A DNA stretch of 64,000 nt from Paremcibacter congregatus (GCF_006385135.1 NZ_CP041025.1:248001-312000); one strand, 5' to 3'. Shown: positions 8,587 to 18,114, numbered from the stretch's first letter. Numbers and translations are program-made. Notes: generated by a model from the sequence alone, not told the origin.

Positions 8587-9570
8587 TTATTCGGGGGGAC
8601 GATCCTCGAGACTTATAGCCTTGTCCGCCGCCAACAGGCCTGCAATCAGTTCGGCATAATTCAGGAGCAGGTTTTCATACTGAATATTGAGGGATTTCAA
8701 ATCGGCATATTTCAGGACGAAAAGGTCGCCGAGTATGGGGGTGAAGGGCAGACGGGACCGATAGCGCCTTTTTGACGCGCCCCGCAGAATAATCCGGTCA
8801 AGAAGACCGTTGGAATCAAAGTAAAAATCGTCGATATAGCCCTTGAGAATATAGCTTTCGTTATTGATGTCGGTTACCACATCACAGGAAACCTGGATAT
8901 AATCGGCGAGAGTGTTCTTGTGGGTATTCGGATTTTCGGCCTCCAAGACCTTGATTATATCAGTGATGGCATGTTCAATTTTTAAATATTTGCCTATTGT
9001 GTGAAGCGAGTCTTTCCACTTGTCCTTACTTGTGAGTACCCCCAGTAAGTCCCGGATTTCCAGGGCGGTAAGCCGACCAGAACGGATGTTCTGATCCCGG
9101 CCTTTCAGGAGGTTAAACCAGGGCATGTCGAAGCTAAAGAAGAAGGCGAGTATTTTCTGGGAGGCGGTGGGTTTTTCGCCTTCGGCCCAATCCAGGTTAT
9201 GTTTCAGAACAAAATATTGCGTCACGTGGCCAAGCAGCAAGGCGACCAAATATTGTGACATGAAATAAAGAAAGATGGGCAGGGGCTGCATTGTATTCTG
9301 CAAATCGATATGATCATACCGACCCATCATCAGGGCGGCGAGGCTATTGATGTCCACGCGATGAATAAAGCCCACGCCGTGAAGGGCATGGCATATCGCG
9401 AACCAGACCAGATGGAAAAAGGCGGCATAGATGATGGCTTTTGTGGTGGTGACGGCGAAAGGGGCGTAATTGAGCGGCGCCCCTTCGGCGCGGTTATAGG
9501 CATTGATGAGAATATATCCCGGCAGCAGGGACAGCATAAAGATTACGGCGGGCAGAGCAATGCTACCCAT
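8587..9570 (-). CDS. Uncharacterised membrane protein, 327 residues
   Basis: No family was recognised with confidence. The first ~150 residues hold about three membrane segments (LPAVIFMLSLLPGYILIN, a second near residues 45-65, a third near 98-118). The C-terminal half is soluble and charged, with a conserved-looking segment GRLTALEIRDLLGVL and a beta-rich end (YILKGYIDDFYFDSNGLLDRI). This N-terminal membrane, C-terminal cytosolic layout recalls DUF6338-type proteins, but I cannot confirm it. No strong ribosome site precedes the ATG. Confidence 0.6.
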   Translation of the reverse strand: MGSIALPAVIFMLSLLPGYILINAYNRAEGAPLNYAPFAVTTTKAIIYAAFFHLVWFAICHALHGVGFIHRVDINSLAALMMGRYDHIDLQNTMQPLPIFLYFMSQYLVALLLGHVTQYFVLKHNLDWAEGEKPTASQKILAFFFSFDMPWFNLLKGRDQNIRSGRLTALEIRDLLGVLTSKDKWKDSLHTIGKYLKIEHAITDIIKVLEAENPNTHKNTLADYIQVSCDVVTDINNESYILKGYIDDFYFDSNGLLDRIILRGASKRRYRSRLPFTPILGDLFVLKYADLKSLNIQYENLLLNYAELIAGLLAADKAISLEDRPPE

Positions 9571-9602
9571 GGGCGGTTACATGGAATAAAAGAGGGGAGG
9601 AT

Positions 9603-9788
9603 TCAGCCAGCTTTGCGGGCGATGATATTCTGGACAATTGCGTTAAGGTCAATATCTTCCCCCGTAATTTTCAACCGCTTCCCGGCGAATTTCCGTGCCC
9701 GTCCGGTCGGCTGCGCCAGTCTGATCGACTGCCGACCTTCGGCGGTGCGGTATATTTCGTCAATTTTAGCGCCTCTGTAAGCTCTCAT
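9603..9788 (-). CDS. Small basic protein, 61 residues
   Basis: I do not recognise this protein. It is strongly basic in its middle (PTGRARKFAGKRLKITGE) and ends in a predicted amphipathic helix (LNAIVQNIIARKAG). An AGGGA ribosome site lies 10 bases before the ATG. The membrane protein begins 32 bases after its stop on the same strand, so the two are probably one transcript. Confidence 0.55.
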   Translation of the reverse strand: MRAYRGAKIDEIYRTAEGRQSIRLAQPTGRARKFAGKRLKITGEDIDLNAIVQNIIARKAG

Positions 9789-9838
9789 TTTGTCACATTC
9801 CCTGGTAATTCTGCGGCAAAGTATAGCAAGATCGGGCG

Positions 9839-10018
9839 CTATTTTCCAGTTTTATCCTTTTCCTGGTCTTTTTCGATCTCGTCTTCTTCGAACAACGCGC
9901 GGTAGGAGGCGCCGTCAAGATCGTCATACTGACCCGTGCGCATGGACCAGAGAAAGGCCCCGAGACCGATCAGGCCGAGAAAAAGCGCGATTGGAATCAG
10001 GAAAATAAGACTATCCAT
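9839..10018 (-). CDS. ccoS: CcoS, cbb3 oxidase maturation protein
   Basis: This 59-residue protein with one N-terminal membrane helix (LIFLIPIALFLGLIGLGAFLW) is followed by the CcoS hallmark RTGQYDDLDG and an acidic/basic tail. CcoS is needed to insert cofactors into the CcoN subunit. The ATG at 10018 overlaps the ccoI stop by 8 bases (ATGGATAG), as is usual for this pair. Longer in-frame starts inside ccoI are not credible. Confidence 0.93.
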   Translation of the reverse strand: MDSLIFLIPIALFLGLIGLGAFLWSMRTGQYDDLDGASYRALFEEDEIEKDQEKDKTGK

Positions 10019-12224
10019 TGGAGGAGCTACCTTTGCTGTGGAACAATTTATCCAGATTGAGCCGCAGGGCATTGGCGGTGACCACGATCGAGGAGGCGGA
10101 CATGGCGATGGCGGCAATCAGGGGGGTCAGCAGGCCAGCGGCGGCAAAGGGCACCGCAATCATGTTATACAATGCGGCGAGAGCGAAATTGATGAAGACC
10201 AGTCGGCGACTGGATTTTGCCACCTGATAGGCGCGGACAATGGAATCAAGGCTTTGCGACTGGAAAATAAAGTCGGCGGCATTCTGACTGACATCGGCGG
10301 CGGTGGATGGCGAGATGGAGACATAGGCGGCCGCGAGCGCCGGCGCGTCATTCAGTCCGTCACCGACCATCAGGATCTTGTGGCCTTGCGCTTTGAGAGT
10401 TTCCAGCCGATCAATTTTGTCCTGGGGCTTTGCGGCGCCGAGGAAATCGGTAATGCCGAGTTTACCTGCCACGTCGGTGACCACATCGGGGCGGTCACCG
10501 GACAGCAGAAGCACATTAAACCCTTTTTTCTGAAACCAGGCGACCACCTGATCGGCATCCTTGCGCAGACGGTCCTGAAAGGCGAGGAAGACCGGGGTTT
10601 CGTCCCCGACCTTGAGCCAGAGTTCGCTATAGCGGGTATTTTCCTGCATGTCCGGCGGCACGGCACACCAGTCGCGATTGCCCAGGCGCACTTCTTTACC
10701 GTCAAGGGTGGCGCGCAGGCCCATGCCGGCTTCTTCAAACAGGGGGCTGCTGGTGGCGACGGTGGGGATATCCCGTTCATGGCAGGCGACAATCAGAGCC
10801 CGGCACAGGGGGTGGGTCGAGGTCTTGGCCAGACTTGCCGCCAGTTCCAGCGCCTTGGGGTCAACGTCATCGCCGTTGGCGATTTCCGGCTGCCCCAGGG
10901 TCAGGGTGCCGGTCTTGTCAAAGGCGATGGTGTCCACTTCCGCCAGCCGTTCCAGGCCGTCCGGGGCTTTGACCAGAATGCCGTTTTTAAACAGACGGCT
11001 CGAGGCGACGATCTGCACCACCGGAACGGCAAGGCCGAGCGCACAGGGGCAGGTGATGATCAGAACGGCAATGGCTGTGGTCAGCGACTGTTGCCAGCCG
11101 ACCGTGCTGAGCAGCATCCAGCCGAGGAAGGTGAAAAGCGCCAGAAGATGCACGGCGGGCGCATAAATCTGCGCCGCCTTGTCGGCGAGGCGGACATATT
11201 TCGCCCGGCCCTGTTCGGCGGTTTCCATCAGACCAATGATTTCATCAAGCAATGTCTTGCCGCTGAGCGCCGTAATGCGAATGTCGAGCGCGCCGCTGAT
11301 GTTGGTGGTGCCGGCGAAGACCTTGTCCTCTATGGTGACTTTGACCGGCAGGGTTTCGCCGGTGACCAGGCTGGTGTCCACTTCCGACAGGCCACCGAGG
11401 ATCACGCCGTCTACAGGAATGCGTTCTCCGGCGGCGACCCGCACGGTCTGGTCGGTGCAGAGCAGCTCAATCGGACAGTTTTCGGTCTCGCCGTCTTCCC
11501 GCACGAGGGTCGCCTTGTTGGGGCGATAGCTCATCAGGTTATGGGCGGTGGCGCGGGCGTGATTGCGCATTTTCTTGTCGAGAAAGCGCCCGATCAGCAG
11601 AAAAAACAGCAGCATCACCGCTGCATCGTAATAGGTGTCTTCCCCGTGGGTCAGGGTTTGCATGACGCTCATGCCCAGCGACAGGATCACGGCCAGTGAA
11701 ATCGGCACATCCATATTGAGGGTGCGGGCCTTGAGCGCGCCCCAGGCGGATTTGTAAAACGGCATGCCGGCGACGACCGAGGCCGGCAGGGCGATCAGGG
11801 CCGAGATCCAGTGGAAGAAGTTGCGGGTCTGGTCGCCCATTTCGCTGCCGTCCCAACTGGAAATCGATAACAACATGATATTCATCATGGCAAATCCGGC
11901 GATGCCCAGGCAGATCAGCAGCCAGCGCCCTTCTTTGTCCCCCGCCGCGGCGGAGGGGTCATCCTTGAACAGGTAGCCCTTGAAGCCGAGGTCTTTCAGG
12001 GTGTCAATGACATCATCACTGTTGGCGGAGGTATCGGGGTGGGTGCCGGACCATTCGACCGCCAGCCGTTGAGTGGTCAGATTAACCCGGGCCTGTTTGA
12101 CACTGGCTTTCTTCTGCAAGGCGCCTTCGATTTCCCGGATACAGGACGGGCAATGCAGGCCTTCCACCAGAAAATGTTCTACAGAGGCGGTCTGGGCGGC
12201 GGGATATGGGGCGGCGGCGGTCAT
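10011..12224 (-). CDS. ccoI: CcoI/FixI copper-exporting P-type ATPase
   Basis: This P1B-type ATPase is dedicated to supplying or exporting copper for cbb3 oxidase assembly. The N-terminal metal-binding domain has CPSC (residues 25-28). Membrane helices surround the transport motif CPCALGLAVP. The phosphorylation site is DKTGTLT, and the hinge is GDGLNDAPAL. The 737-residue length fits FixI/CcoI. It is the third gene of ccoGHIS, 3 bases after ccoH, and its end overlaps ccoS. Confidence 0.97.
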   Translation of the reverse strand: MTAAAPYPAAQTASVEHFLVEGLHCPSCIREIEGALQKKASVKQARVNLTTQRLAVEWSGTHPDTSANSDDVIDTLKDLGFKGYLFKDDPSAAAGDKEGRWLLICLGIAGFAMMNIMLLSISSWDGSEMGDQTRNFFHWISALIALPASVVAGMPFYKSAWGALKARTLNMDVPISLAVILSLGMSVMQTLTHGEDTYYDAAVMLLFFLLIGRFLDKKMRNHARATAHNLMSYRPNKATLVREDGETENCPIELLCTDQTVRVAAGERIPVDGVILGGLSEVDTSLVTGETLPVKVTIEDKVFAGTTNISGALDIRITALSGKTLLDEIIGLMETAEQGRAKYVRLADKAAQIYAPAVHLLALFTFLGWMLLSTVGWQQSLTTAIAVLIITCPCALGLAVPVVQIVASSRLFKNGILVKAPDGLERLAEVDTIAFDKTGTLTLGQPEIANGDDVDPKALELAASLAKTSTHPLCRALIVACHERDIPTVATSSPLFEEAGMGLRATLDGKEVRLGNRDWCAVPPDMQENTRYSELWLKVGDETPVFLAFQDRLRKDADQVVAWFQKKGFNVLLLSGDRPDVVTDVAGKLGITDFLGAAKPQDKIDRLETLKAQGHKILMVGDGLNDAPALAAAYVSISPSTAADVSQNAADFIFQSQSLDSIVRAYQVAKSSRRLVFINFALAALYNMIAVPFAAAGLLTPLIAAIAMSASSIVVTANALRLNLDKLFHSKGSSSNG

Positions 12225-12227
12225 GGT

Positions 12228-12737
12228 TTACTTCTGTGCTTGGATGAAAATTTTATCTCTCATCTGGTATATAGCCCCCTCTGGACGGAATACAAGAACC
12301 GAGATATTCCATTGCCCGGCAGCGGGCAGGGTCAGGGGGCTGCTGTAGAGCTGATCACCGCTTTTGGTGAGGGTGATTTCCTGATCATGGATATCGGTCA
12401 CCGCCCGGCTGATCTGGGCGATGACTTTTGCCGGCGGCAGATCTCCTTCCGGCCAGGTGACCTGAACATCAAGGCGATCTCCTGTCAGGCTTTGAGGACT
12501 GTAGGCCAGATCAATGGTCCAGCCCGAAGCCACCTGGGCTTCGGAGGCGGCGATGGCGTCATTATAATGCAGTCCCTTGCGATAGGCGTTATCGGTTTCC
12601 AGCCCGCCCCAGGTGCCCAGCGCGATATAGGCCATGATCCCGTTGACGGTGAAGACGATCAGAAAAAAGCCGACAAACCAGAGCAGGGCTTTTTTACCGG
12701 TAAAGGGTTTTACGGGTTTATCCGGAGAAGCCGTCAT
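12228..12737 (-). CDS. ccoH: CcoH/FixH cbb3 oxidase assembly protein
   Basis: This 169-residue single-pass protein has a membrane helix at about residues 17-40 and a periplasmic FixH domain with the typical NGIMAYIAL, TDNAYRKGLHYNDAI and GWTIDL segments. It takes part in assembly of the cbb3 oxidase together with CcoG and CcoI. Its ATG overlaps the ccoG stop by 4 bases, so translation is coupled. Confidence 0.95.
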   Translation of the reverse strand: MTASPDKPVKPFTGKKALLWFVGFFLIVFTVNGIMAYIALGTWGGLETDNAYRKGLHYNDAIAASEAQVASGWTIDLAYSPQSLTGDRLDVQVTWPEGDLPPAKVIAQISRAVTDIHDQEITLTKSGDQLYSSPLTLPAAGQWNISVLVFRPEGAIYQMRDKIFIQAQK

Positions 12738-14257
12738 TTTTTGGGTCCCTTGAAGGTGGTTGAATTTTCACTGATGCTGTCGCTTGTCATATCCTTTGCG
12801 ATAAAGGTAATGTCCAGGCTGTCGTCGGTCAGATCCTCTTTCGGCACGGCGAGATAGACCTTGACGGAACGCAGACGGTCCCGGTTCACTTCAATGATCG
12901 GCAGGCCGTCGGCGGTATGTTCCGTGACGCCTTCCACGCGCATGTCAAAATGGTCAAGTCCGGTCACCGACAGGGTGAATTTCCGGATGTCGTGGGACTT
13001 GTTGAGGATTTTCACGGTATAGCCGTTGCGGATATCGCCCGAAGACAGGGTGACAAACAGCGGATTGCGGTCGCGGAGAATATTGACCTCCAGATCGGCA
13101 CGATGCATCAGACCGTGCAGCATATAGCCGCCAATCAGAATCATCAGGATGGTATAGAGCAGCGTGCGCGGCCGGATGATGCGGATTTTTTCCGGCTTTT
13201 CCTCGGCCCGGCGATCGAAATTGGCGAGACTGTCATAGGCAATCAGGCCTTTCGGACGACCGATTTTCTCCATGACCTCGTCGCAGGCGTCAATACAGAG
13301 CGAGCATTGAATGCATTCGAGCTGCATGCCGTCGCGGATATCAATCCCGGCCGGGCAGACGACCACACATTGGCGGCACTGTACACAATCGCCGCGCCCG
13401 TCCCAGCTGTCGCCCTTTTTATGGGGCGCCCGGGGTTCACCGCGATCATGGCGATACATGACGGACAAGGTTTCTTCATCCATCATCACGCCCTGGATAC
13501 GCGGCCAGGGACACATATAGGTGCAAACCTGTTCCCGGGCGAACCCGCCAAGGAGATAGGTGGTGGCGGTCAGCAGACATATCCAGAAATAGGTCGTGAG
13601 CGGGGCGTCAAAATGATAGAGATCCATGATCAGGGTCGGGGCGTCATTCATGTAGAAGACCCAGGCCCCGCCGGTACAGACGGCGATGACGATCCAGACG
13701 GCATGTTTGGCGGCGCGCTTGGCCAGTTTGGACGCCGACCAGGGCGCCTTGTCGAGCTTGATCCGGGCGTTGCGGTCACCTTCGAAAAAGCGTTCGACCA
13801 CGAGAAACAAGTCAACCCAGACGGTCTGGGGGCAGGTATAACCGCACCATATGCGCCCGGCCGTACTGGTGACCAGAAACAGACCAATGGCAGCGAGGAT
13901 CATCAGTCCGGTGATATAATAAACTTCCTGAGGCCAGATTTCGATGAAGAAGAAATAAAACCGGCTGTTGGTGATGTCGACCAGAATGGCCTGGTCGGGG
14001 ATGCCGGGGCCCCGGTCCCAGCGGATCCAGGGAGAGAAATAATAGATGCTGAGGGTCACCGCCATCACCCACCATTTGATGGTCCGGAATGTGCCGGTGG
14101 CGCGTTTGGGGTGAATTTTCTTTCGCGCGGCGTATAACGACCGTTTTTCCGCTTTGTTGACGGCTTCAACTTTGGCGCGTTTCACCTTGTGGTGGGGAAT
14201 GATTTTTTCAGATTTGGCGGACTGGGGAGCGTTCGCCTCAGGTGGCGTATAAGCCAT
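12734..14257 (-). CDS. ccoG: CcoG/FixG membrane iron-sulfur protein
   Basis: This 507-residue inner-membrane protein has about five transmembrane helices and two [4Fe-4S] ferredoxin motifs. The clusters are bound by Cys291/294/297/301 and Cys315/318/321/325. Further cysteines (CGYTCP, CTYMCP) lie at membrane ends. FixG-type proteins reduce copper for delivery to the cbb3 oxidase. The C-terminal part is the usual immunoglobulin-like accessory domain. It heads the ccoGHIS unit, 98 bases downstream of ccoP. Confidence 0.97.
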   Translation of the reverse strand: MAYTPPEANAPQSAKSEKIIPHHKVKRAKVEAVNKAEKRSLYAARKKIHPKRATGTFRTIKWWVMAVTLSIYYFSPWIRWDRGPGIPDQAILVDITNSRFYFFFIEIWPQEVYYITGLMILAAIGLFLVTSTAGRIWCGYTCPQTVWVDLFLVVERFFEGDRNARIKLDKAPWSASKLAKRAAKHAVWIVIAVCTGGAWVFYMNDAPTLIMDLYHFDAPLTTYFWICLLTATTYLLGGFAREQVCTYMCPWPRIQGVMMDEETLSVMYRHDRGEPRAPHKKGDSWDGRGDCVQCRQCVVVCPAGIDIRDGMQLECIQCSLCIDACDEVMEKIGRPKGLIAYDSLANFDRRAEEKPEKIRIIRPRTLLYTILMILIGGYMLHGLMHRADLEVNILRDRNPLFVTLSSGDIRNGYTVKILNKSHDIRKFTLSVTGLDHFDMRVEGVTEHTADGLPIIEVNRDRLRSVKVYLAVPKEDLTDDSLDITFIAKDMTSDSISENSTTFKGPKK

Positions 14258-14268
14258 TGTGCTGTACC

Positions 14269-14280
14269 TTAAATGTTAAA
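14269..14280 (-). promoter_or_regulatory. 12-base motif shared by the ccoG and ccoN leaders
   Basis: On the minus strand TTTAACATTTAA lies 11 bases before the ccoG ATG. The same 12 bases occur at 17836-17847 before ccoN. Both are followed closely by an A(A)GGT or AGGTT ribosome-site-like stretch. The role is unknown. Confidence 0.3.
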
Positions 14281-14294
14281 TAATACCCTATCGG

Positions 14295-14350
14295 ATAATT
14301 CTGTCGCCGGGGCCTTGGCCTCCCCGGCAAAACGCCGGCGACGGAATTAT
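14295..14350 (-). terminator. Long stem-loop between ccoP and ccoG
   Basis: Arms at 14295-14310 and 14335-14350 pair over 16 positions with a single G-T pair around a 24-base GC-rich loop. The structure lies 5 bases past the ccoP stop and 45 bases before the ccoG start. It has no T run, so it may protect the ccoNOQP transcript end or attenuate read-through into ccoGHIS rather than fully terminate. Confidence 0.6.
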
Positions 14351-14355
14351 ATAGT

Positions 14356-15219
14356 TTACTCTCCACCTCCCAAGGTGTGAACATAAATCGCCAGGCTTTT
14401 GATGGTCGCGGCATCAAGGCGGTTTTCCCAACTGGGCATCACGCCTTTACGGCTATAGGAGATTGTGGCGATCAGGGAGTCCATGTCGTCCCCGTAAAGC
14501 CAGATGCCATCGGCCAGGTTCGGGGCGCCGAAATCGCGGCTGCCTTTACCATCGGCACCGTGACAGGCGGCGCAATTTTCCTGGAACAACACCGCACCGT
14601 TTTCGGGGGCGCTTATGCTGCTGTCAGACAGGGATTTGACATAGGTGGCGACAGCGCGAATCTGGCTCTTGTCGAGGATCTCGTCTTTCAGGAAGGCCGG
14701 CATGTCGCTGATGCGGGTGTCTTCATGCACGGCGCGTACGCCGACAGTAAGGGTGTGATGGATCTCGTCAAGGGATCCCCCCCACAGCCAGTCATCGTCG
14801 TTAAGATTAGGGTACCCTTTGGTTCCCGATGCGCCGGTGCCATGACAGGCGGCGCAGTTATCGCCAAAGGCCGCCTTGCCGCCAGCGAGAGCGAATTCAA
14901 GCAGGGCAGGGGTGTTCTTGATGGTTTCCAGATCGGCGTCGAGCAGTTTCTCTGCGGAAATCTTGCGGTCTGCCTTCACGCTATCAAGTTGGGCCTTGAC
15001 CACGTCGCGCTGGGAATATCCCAACATGCCTTTGGTATAGTCGCTGACCATCGGCCAGGCCGGCATGGCGATCCAGTAGCCGATCGCCCAGACGATACAG
15101 GCATAAAAGGTCCATAACCACCAGCGCGGCATAGGGGTATCCAGTTCCTTGATCCCGTCCCACTCATGTCCTGTGGTGTAGGTATCGGTGACTTCATCAT
15201 ATTCTGGTTCTTGTGACAT
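14356..15219 (-). CDS. ccoP: CcoP, cbb3 oxidase diheme cytochrome c subunit
   Basis: This 287-residue membrane-anchored subunit passes electrons into the oxidase. Its N-terminal helix is at about residues 33-55. Two c-type heme sites are visible, CAACH at 122-126 and CAACH at 216-220, each followed by a Met-containing segment (DMPAFL, GVMPSW). It is the fourth gene of ccoNOQP, 23 bases after ccoQ. Confidence 0.98.
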   Translation of the reverse strand: MSQEPEYDEVTDTYTTGHEWDGIKELDTPMPRWWLWTFYACIVWAIGYWIAMPAWPMVSDYTKGMLGYSQRDVVKAQLDSVKADRKISAEKLLDADLETIKNTPALLEFALAGGKAAFGDNCAACHGTGASGTKGYPNLNDDDWLWGGSLDEIHHTLTVGVRAVHEDTRISDMPAFLKDEILDKSQIRAVATYVKSLSDSSISAPENGAVLFQENCAACHGADGKGSRDFGAPNLADGIWLYGDDMDSLIATISYSRKGVMPSWENRLDAATIKSLAIYVHTLGGGE

Positions 15220-15242
15220 TTTTAAATCCTTATACCGCCGGG

Positions 15243-15392
15243 TTAATCTTCATCGAGCGGGCGTCTTGCCGCTTCGGTGAATTTTGATTTGTTGGCAGGC
15301 CACAGGGCGTAGACAACGGCAACGGCGAACATACTGAAGAGGATGATCAATCCCCAGCTTTCGGCGAAATTTGCAACTTCTTGATGGGTCAT
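15243..15392 (-). CDS. ccoQ: CcoQ, small cbb3 oxidase subunit
   Basis: This 49-residue protein is read directly from the gap between ccoO and ccoP. It starts MTHQEVANFAESWGL, has one membrane helix (IILFSMFAVAVVYALW), and continues with PANKSKF and an acidic end. The position, the size and the W/P after the helix are typical of CcoQ/FixQ, which stabilises the complex. A ribosome-site-like AGGAG lies before the ATG (minus strand, about 15395-15399). Confidence 0.9.
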   Translation of the reverse strand: MTHQEVANFAESWGLIILFSMFAVAVVYALWPANKSKFTEAARRPLDED

Positions 15393-15403
15393 CTTTTCGG
15401 CTC

Positions 15404-16132
15404 CTATCGATTGTTTTCTTTATCGTTGTAGATTGAGAAATCAACCAGGGTGCCCATCATCTGAAGGTAGGCGATCAGGGCGTCCAGTTCGGAAATTTTT
15501 TCCGGATTGCCGTCAAAATCGCGCACATGGGCGTCCGGATAGCGTTCTATGAAAGCATCATAATCGTCGGAGTCTTCATCCAGTTGCGCTTTCAGATCGG
15601 CCATGGCGAAGGTGATCTGATCATCGCTGTAAGGCACGCCGACCATGCGGTTGGCTTTCAGGTCTGCTTCGATCATATTAAATTGCAGGTCGTTTTCGGC
15701 CAGGAAAGGATAACCGGGCATCACGGATTCCGGCACCACGGCGCGGGGGTCCTTCATATGTTCCCGGTGCCATTCGTCGGAAAATTTATTGCCAACCCGC
15801 GCCAGATCCGGTCCGGTGCGTTTGGAGCCCCACTGGAAGGGATGGTCATACATGCTTTCGGCAGCCAGGGAATAATGGCCGTAACGTTCCACTTCATCGC
15901 GGGTCGAACGGATCATCTGGGAATGGCAGTTGTAACAGCCTTCCCGGATATAAATGTTGCGCCCGGAGAGTTCCAGCGGGGTATAGGGGCGCATGCCCTT
16001 GACCTTTTCGATGGTGTTCTCAAGATAGAACAGCGGGGCGATTTCCACCAGCCCACCAATGGAGACGGTGATCAATATTCCGATCAAAAGAATGATGGAA
16101 TTTTTTTCAAAGATTGCATGTTTGAATGACAT
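15404..16132 (-). CDS. ccoO: CcoO, cbb3 oxidase monoheme cytochrome c subunit
   Basis: This 242-residue subunit has an N-terminal membrane anchor (about residues 11-36). A single c-type heme site CYNCH lies at residues 66-70 in the typical context [13 protein letters not shown], and the C-terminal [13 protein letters not shown] is characteristic. It carries electrons from CcoP to CcoN. It lies 19 bases after ccoN and 11 bases before ccoQ. Confidence 0.98.
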   Translation of the reverse strand: MSFKHAIFEKNSIILLIGILITVSIGGLVEIAPLFYLENTIEKVKGMRPYTPLELSGRNIYIREGCYNCHSQMIRSTRDEVERYGHYSLAAESMYDHPFQWGSKRTGPDLARVGNKFSDEWHREHMKDPRAVVPESVMPGYPFLAENDLQFNMIEADLKANRMVGVPYSDDQITFAMADLKAQLDEDSDDYDAFIERYPDAHVRDFDGNPEKISELDALIAYLQMMGTLVDFSIYNDKENNR

Positions 16133-16151
16133 TTTCTAAAATTCCTTCTTC

Positions 16152-17819
16152 TTATTCTGCGGGGACGGCCTGGGCTTCAGAGACGGCGTCTCCTGCACCC
16201 TGGGCTGTTTTCCACAGATTATAAACCATGATCAGGCTGCCGATTACGAACAACAGACCGCCTGTGGCGCGGATGATATAGTAGGGATGCATGGCTTCGA
16301 CGGTTTCGACGAAGGAATATTCCAGAAAGCCAAGGCTGTCATAGGCGCGCCACATCAGGCCCTGCATGATACCGGATACCCACATGGCGCAGATGTAAAG
16401 CACGATGCCGACGGTGGAAATCCAGAAATGCATATTCACCAGTTTCAGGGAATAAAGGCCCTTGCGTTTCCACAACCAGGGGAACATGCAATAGAGGGCA
16501 CCGAAACTGACATAAGCCACCCAGCCAAGAGCACCGGAATGCACATGGCCAATGGTCCAGTCGGTATAGTGGCTCAGGCCGTTGACCGCCTTGATCGACA
16601 TCAGGGGGCCTTCGAAGGTGCTCATGCCGTAGAAGGCGACGGAAACCACCAGCATCTTAAGAACCGGATCAGTGCGCAGTTTGTCCCAGGCGCCGCTCAG
16701 GGTCATCAGACCGTTGATCATGCCGCCCCAGGATGGCATCCACAGGATGATGGAGAAGGTCATGCCCAATGTCTGGGCCCAGTCCGGCAGGGCTGTGTAA
16801 TGCAGATGATGCGGCCCGGCCCAGATGTACAGGAAAATCAGGGACCAGAAATGCACGATCGACAGACGGTAAGAATAAACCGGACGCTCCGCCCGCTTGG
16901 GGACGAAATAATACATGATGCCGAGGAAACCGGCGGTAAGGAAGAAGCCAACGGCGTTATGGCCGTACCACCATTGTGTCAGGGCGCTCTGTACACCGGA
17001 AAACAGGGAATAACTGCGCGGTTCGACAAAGGAAATCGGCATGCCGAGGTTGTTGACCAGATGCAGCATGGCGACGGTGACGATAAAGGCGAGATAGAAC
17101 CAGTTGGCCACATAAATGTGGGGTTCCTTGCGCCGCCACAGGGTGCCGAGGAAAACCAGAAGATAGACCACCCAGACGATGGTCAGCCAGATGTCCACAT
17201 ACCACTCAGGTTCGGCATATTCCTTGCCCTGGGTAATGCCGAGCAGATAGCCGGTGGCCGCCAGAACGATGAAAAGCTGATAGCCCCAGAAAATAAACCA
17301 CGGCGCAATTTCACCGGCGAGGCGGGCTTTGCTGGTGCGTTGAACCACATAAAAGGAAGTAGCGATCAACACGTTGCCGCCAAAGGCGAAAATCACAGCC
17401 GAGGTATGCAGCGGCCGCAAACGTCCGAAATTGAGCCACGGCAGATCGAAATTGAGGGCCGGAAAGGCCAGCTGCCAGGCGATGATGTCCCCGGCGAGAA
17501 AGCCGGCCACACCCCAGAAGGCGGCGGCAATGACGCCGGCCTTGATGACCGAGTCATTATAATATACGCCGCTAGGTGATTTTTCCGCTGCTACGCGTCC
17601 GCCCGTATTGAACCCGAGATTGAGGACTGCGACAATGCCAAGCACGAAGCAGACGATCATGATATAGGCGTGAATGGCCATGGGGGTCGAGGTTGTCTTG
17701 GCCGCGATGATCAGGGACAAAAGAGCGGCAATACCAAGACCCAGGGCGGAAAGCCCTTTGGCGAGGCTATTGACGGTGGGGGGGAGACTTGCAGTCAGGG
17801 AAGAGCTGGGGGCTGTCAT
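16152..17819 (-). CDS. ccoN: CcoN, cbb3 oxidase catalytic subunit
   Basis: CcoN is the heme-copper catalytic subunit of the high-affinity terminal oxidase and reduces O2 to water at low oxygen. The product has about 555 residues and twelve or more membrane segments. The copper/heme ligand regions are visible, including [18 protein letters not shown] with the His of the Tyr-His region, and [18 protein letters not shown] chose the ATG at 17819. A GTG five codons earlier (17834) is possible. Regulation by an FNR/FixK-type factor is suggested by the box at 17952. Confidence 0.98.
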   Translation of the reverse strand: MTAPSSSLTASLPPTVNSLAKGLSALGLGIAALLSLIIAAKTTSTPMAIHAYIMIVCFVLGIVAVLNLGFNTGGRVAAEKSPSGVYYNDSVIKAGVIAAAFWGVAGFLAGDIIAWQLAFPALNFDLPWLNFGRLRPLHTSAVIFAFGGNVLIATSFYVVQRTSKARLAGEIAPWFIFWGYQLFIVLAATGYLLGITQGKEYAEPEWYVDIWLTIVWVVYLLVFLGTLWRRKEPHIYVANWFYLAFIVTVAMLHLVNNLGMPISFVEPRSYSLFSGVQSALTQWWYGHNAVGFFLTAGFLGIMYYFVPKRAERPVYSYRLSIVHFWSLIFLYIWAGPHHLHYTALPDWAQTLGMTFSIILWMPSWGGMINGLMTLSGAWDKLRTDPVLKMLVVSVAFYGMSTFEGPLMSIKAVNGLSHYTDWTIGHVHSGALGWVAYVSFGALYCMFPWLWKRKGLYSLKLVNMHFWISTVGIVLYICAMWVSGIMQGLMWRAYDSLGFLEYSFVETVEAMHPYYIIRATGGLLFVIGSLIMVYNLWKTAQGAGDAVSEAQAVPAE

Positions 17820-17835
17820 TTTTTTAACCTGCACT

Positions 17836-17847
17836 TTAAATGTTAAA
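17836..17847 (-). promoter_or_regulatory. 12-base leader motif before ccoN
   Basis: TTTAACATTTAA on the minus strand lies 16 bases before the ccoN ATG. It is identical to the motif before ccoG (14269-14280). Confidence 0.3.
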
Positions 17848-17951
17848 CATTTTTCGCGTCTACATTCGGGCTAACCCGTCTGTAATATTTAAGATATTGA
17901 GCAATGTGTTCTATATATTTGAACAAGTAAGCCATCGCTGTTTTATAAACA

Positions 17952-17965
17952 TTGATATATATCAA
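17952..17965. promoter_or_regulatory. Perfect FNR/FixK box
   Basis: TTGATATATATCAA is a perfect match to the Fnr/FixK/Anr palindrome TTGAT-N4-ATCAA. Its centre lies about 139 bases before the ccoN ATG and about 156 bases before the dipeptidase ATG on the other strand. Low-oxygen activation of ccoNOQP is the expected role. Whether it also affects the divergent gene is open. Confidence 0.8.
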
Positions 17966-18114
17966 CTTTTACAGAGGGGTCTAGGGTTTTACAATATTTT
18001 GTCGGTAAAAGATTCCCCGATCAGCAGAGTGCTTGATCAACCCGTCGTGACAGGATAAGCTTTCCTTGTATTTTCATATCAGAAAAATATAATATTTAAC
18101 AGGGAAAGCAACTC

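Noticed and set aside
9936-11699. Open frame of 587 codons on the plus strand opposite ccoI
   Set aside because: It is the mirror of a highly conserved P-type ATPase gene, with a low-complexity Gly/His/Gln-rich product, no ribosome site and no recognisable domain.
12917-14137. Open frame of 406 codons opposite ccoG
   Set aside because: It is antisense to a conserved iron-sulfur protein, with a Gly/Asp/His-rich shadow product.
18031-18041. Second FNR-like site (TTGATCAA) near the dipeptidase
   Set aside because: The half-sites abut without the required 4-base spacer.
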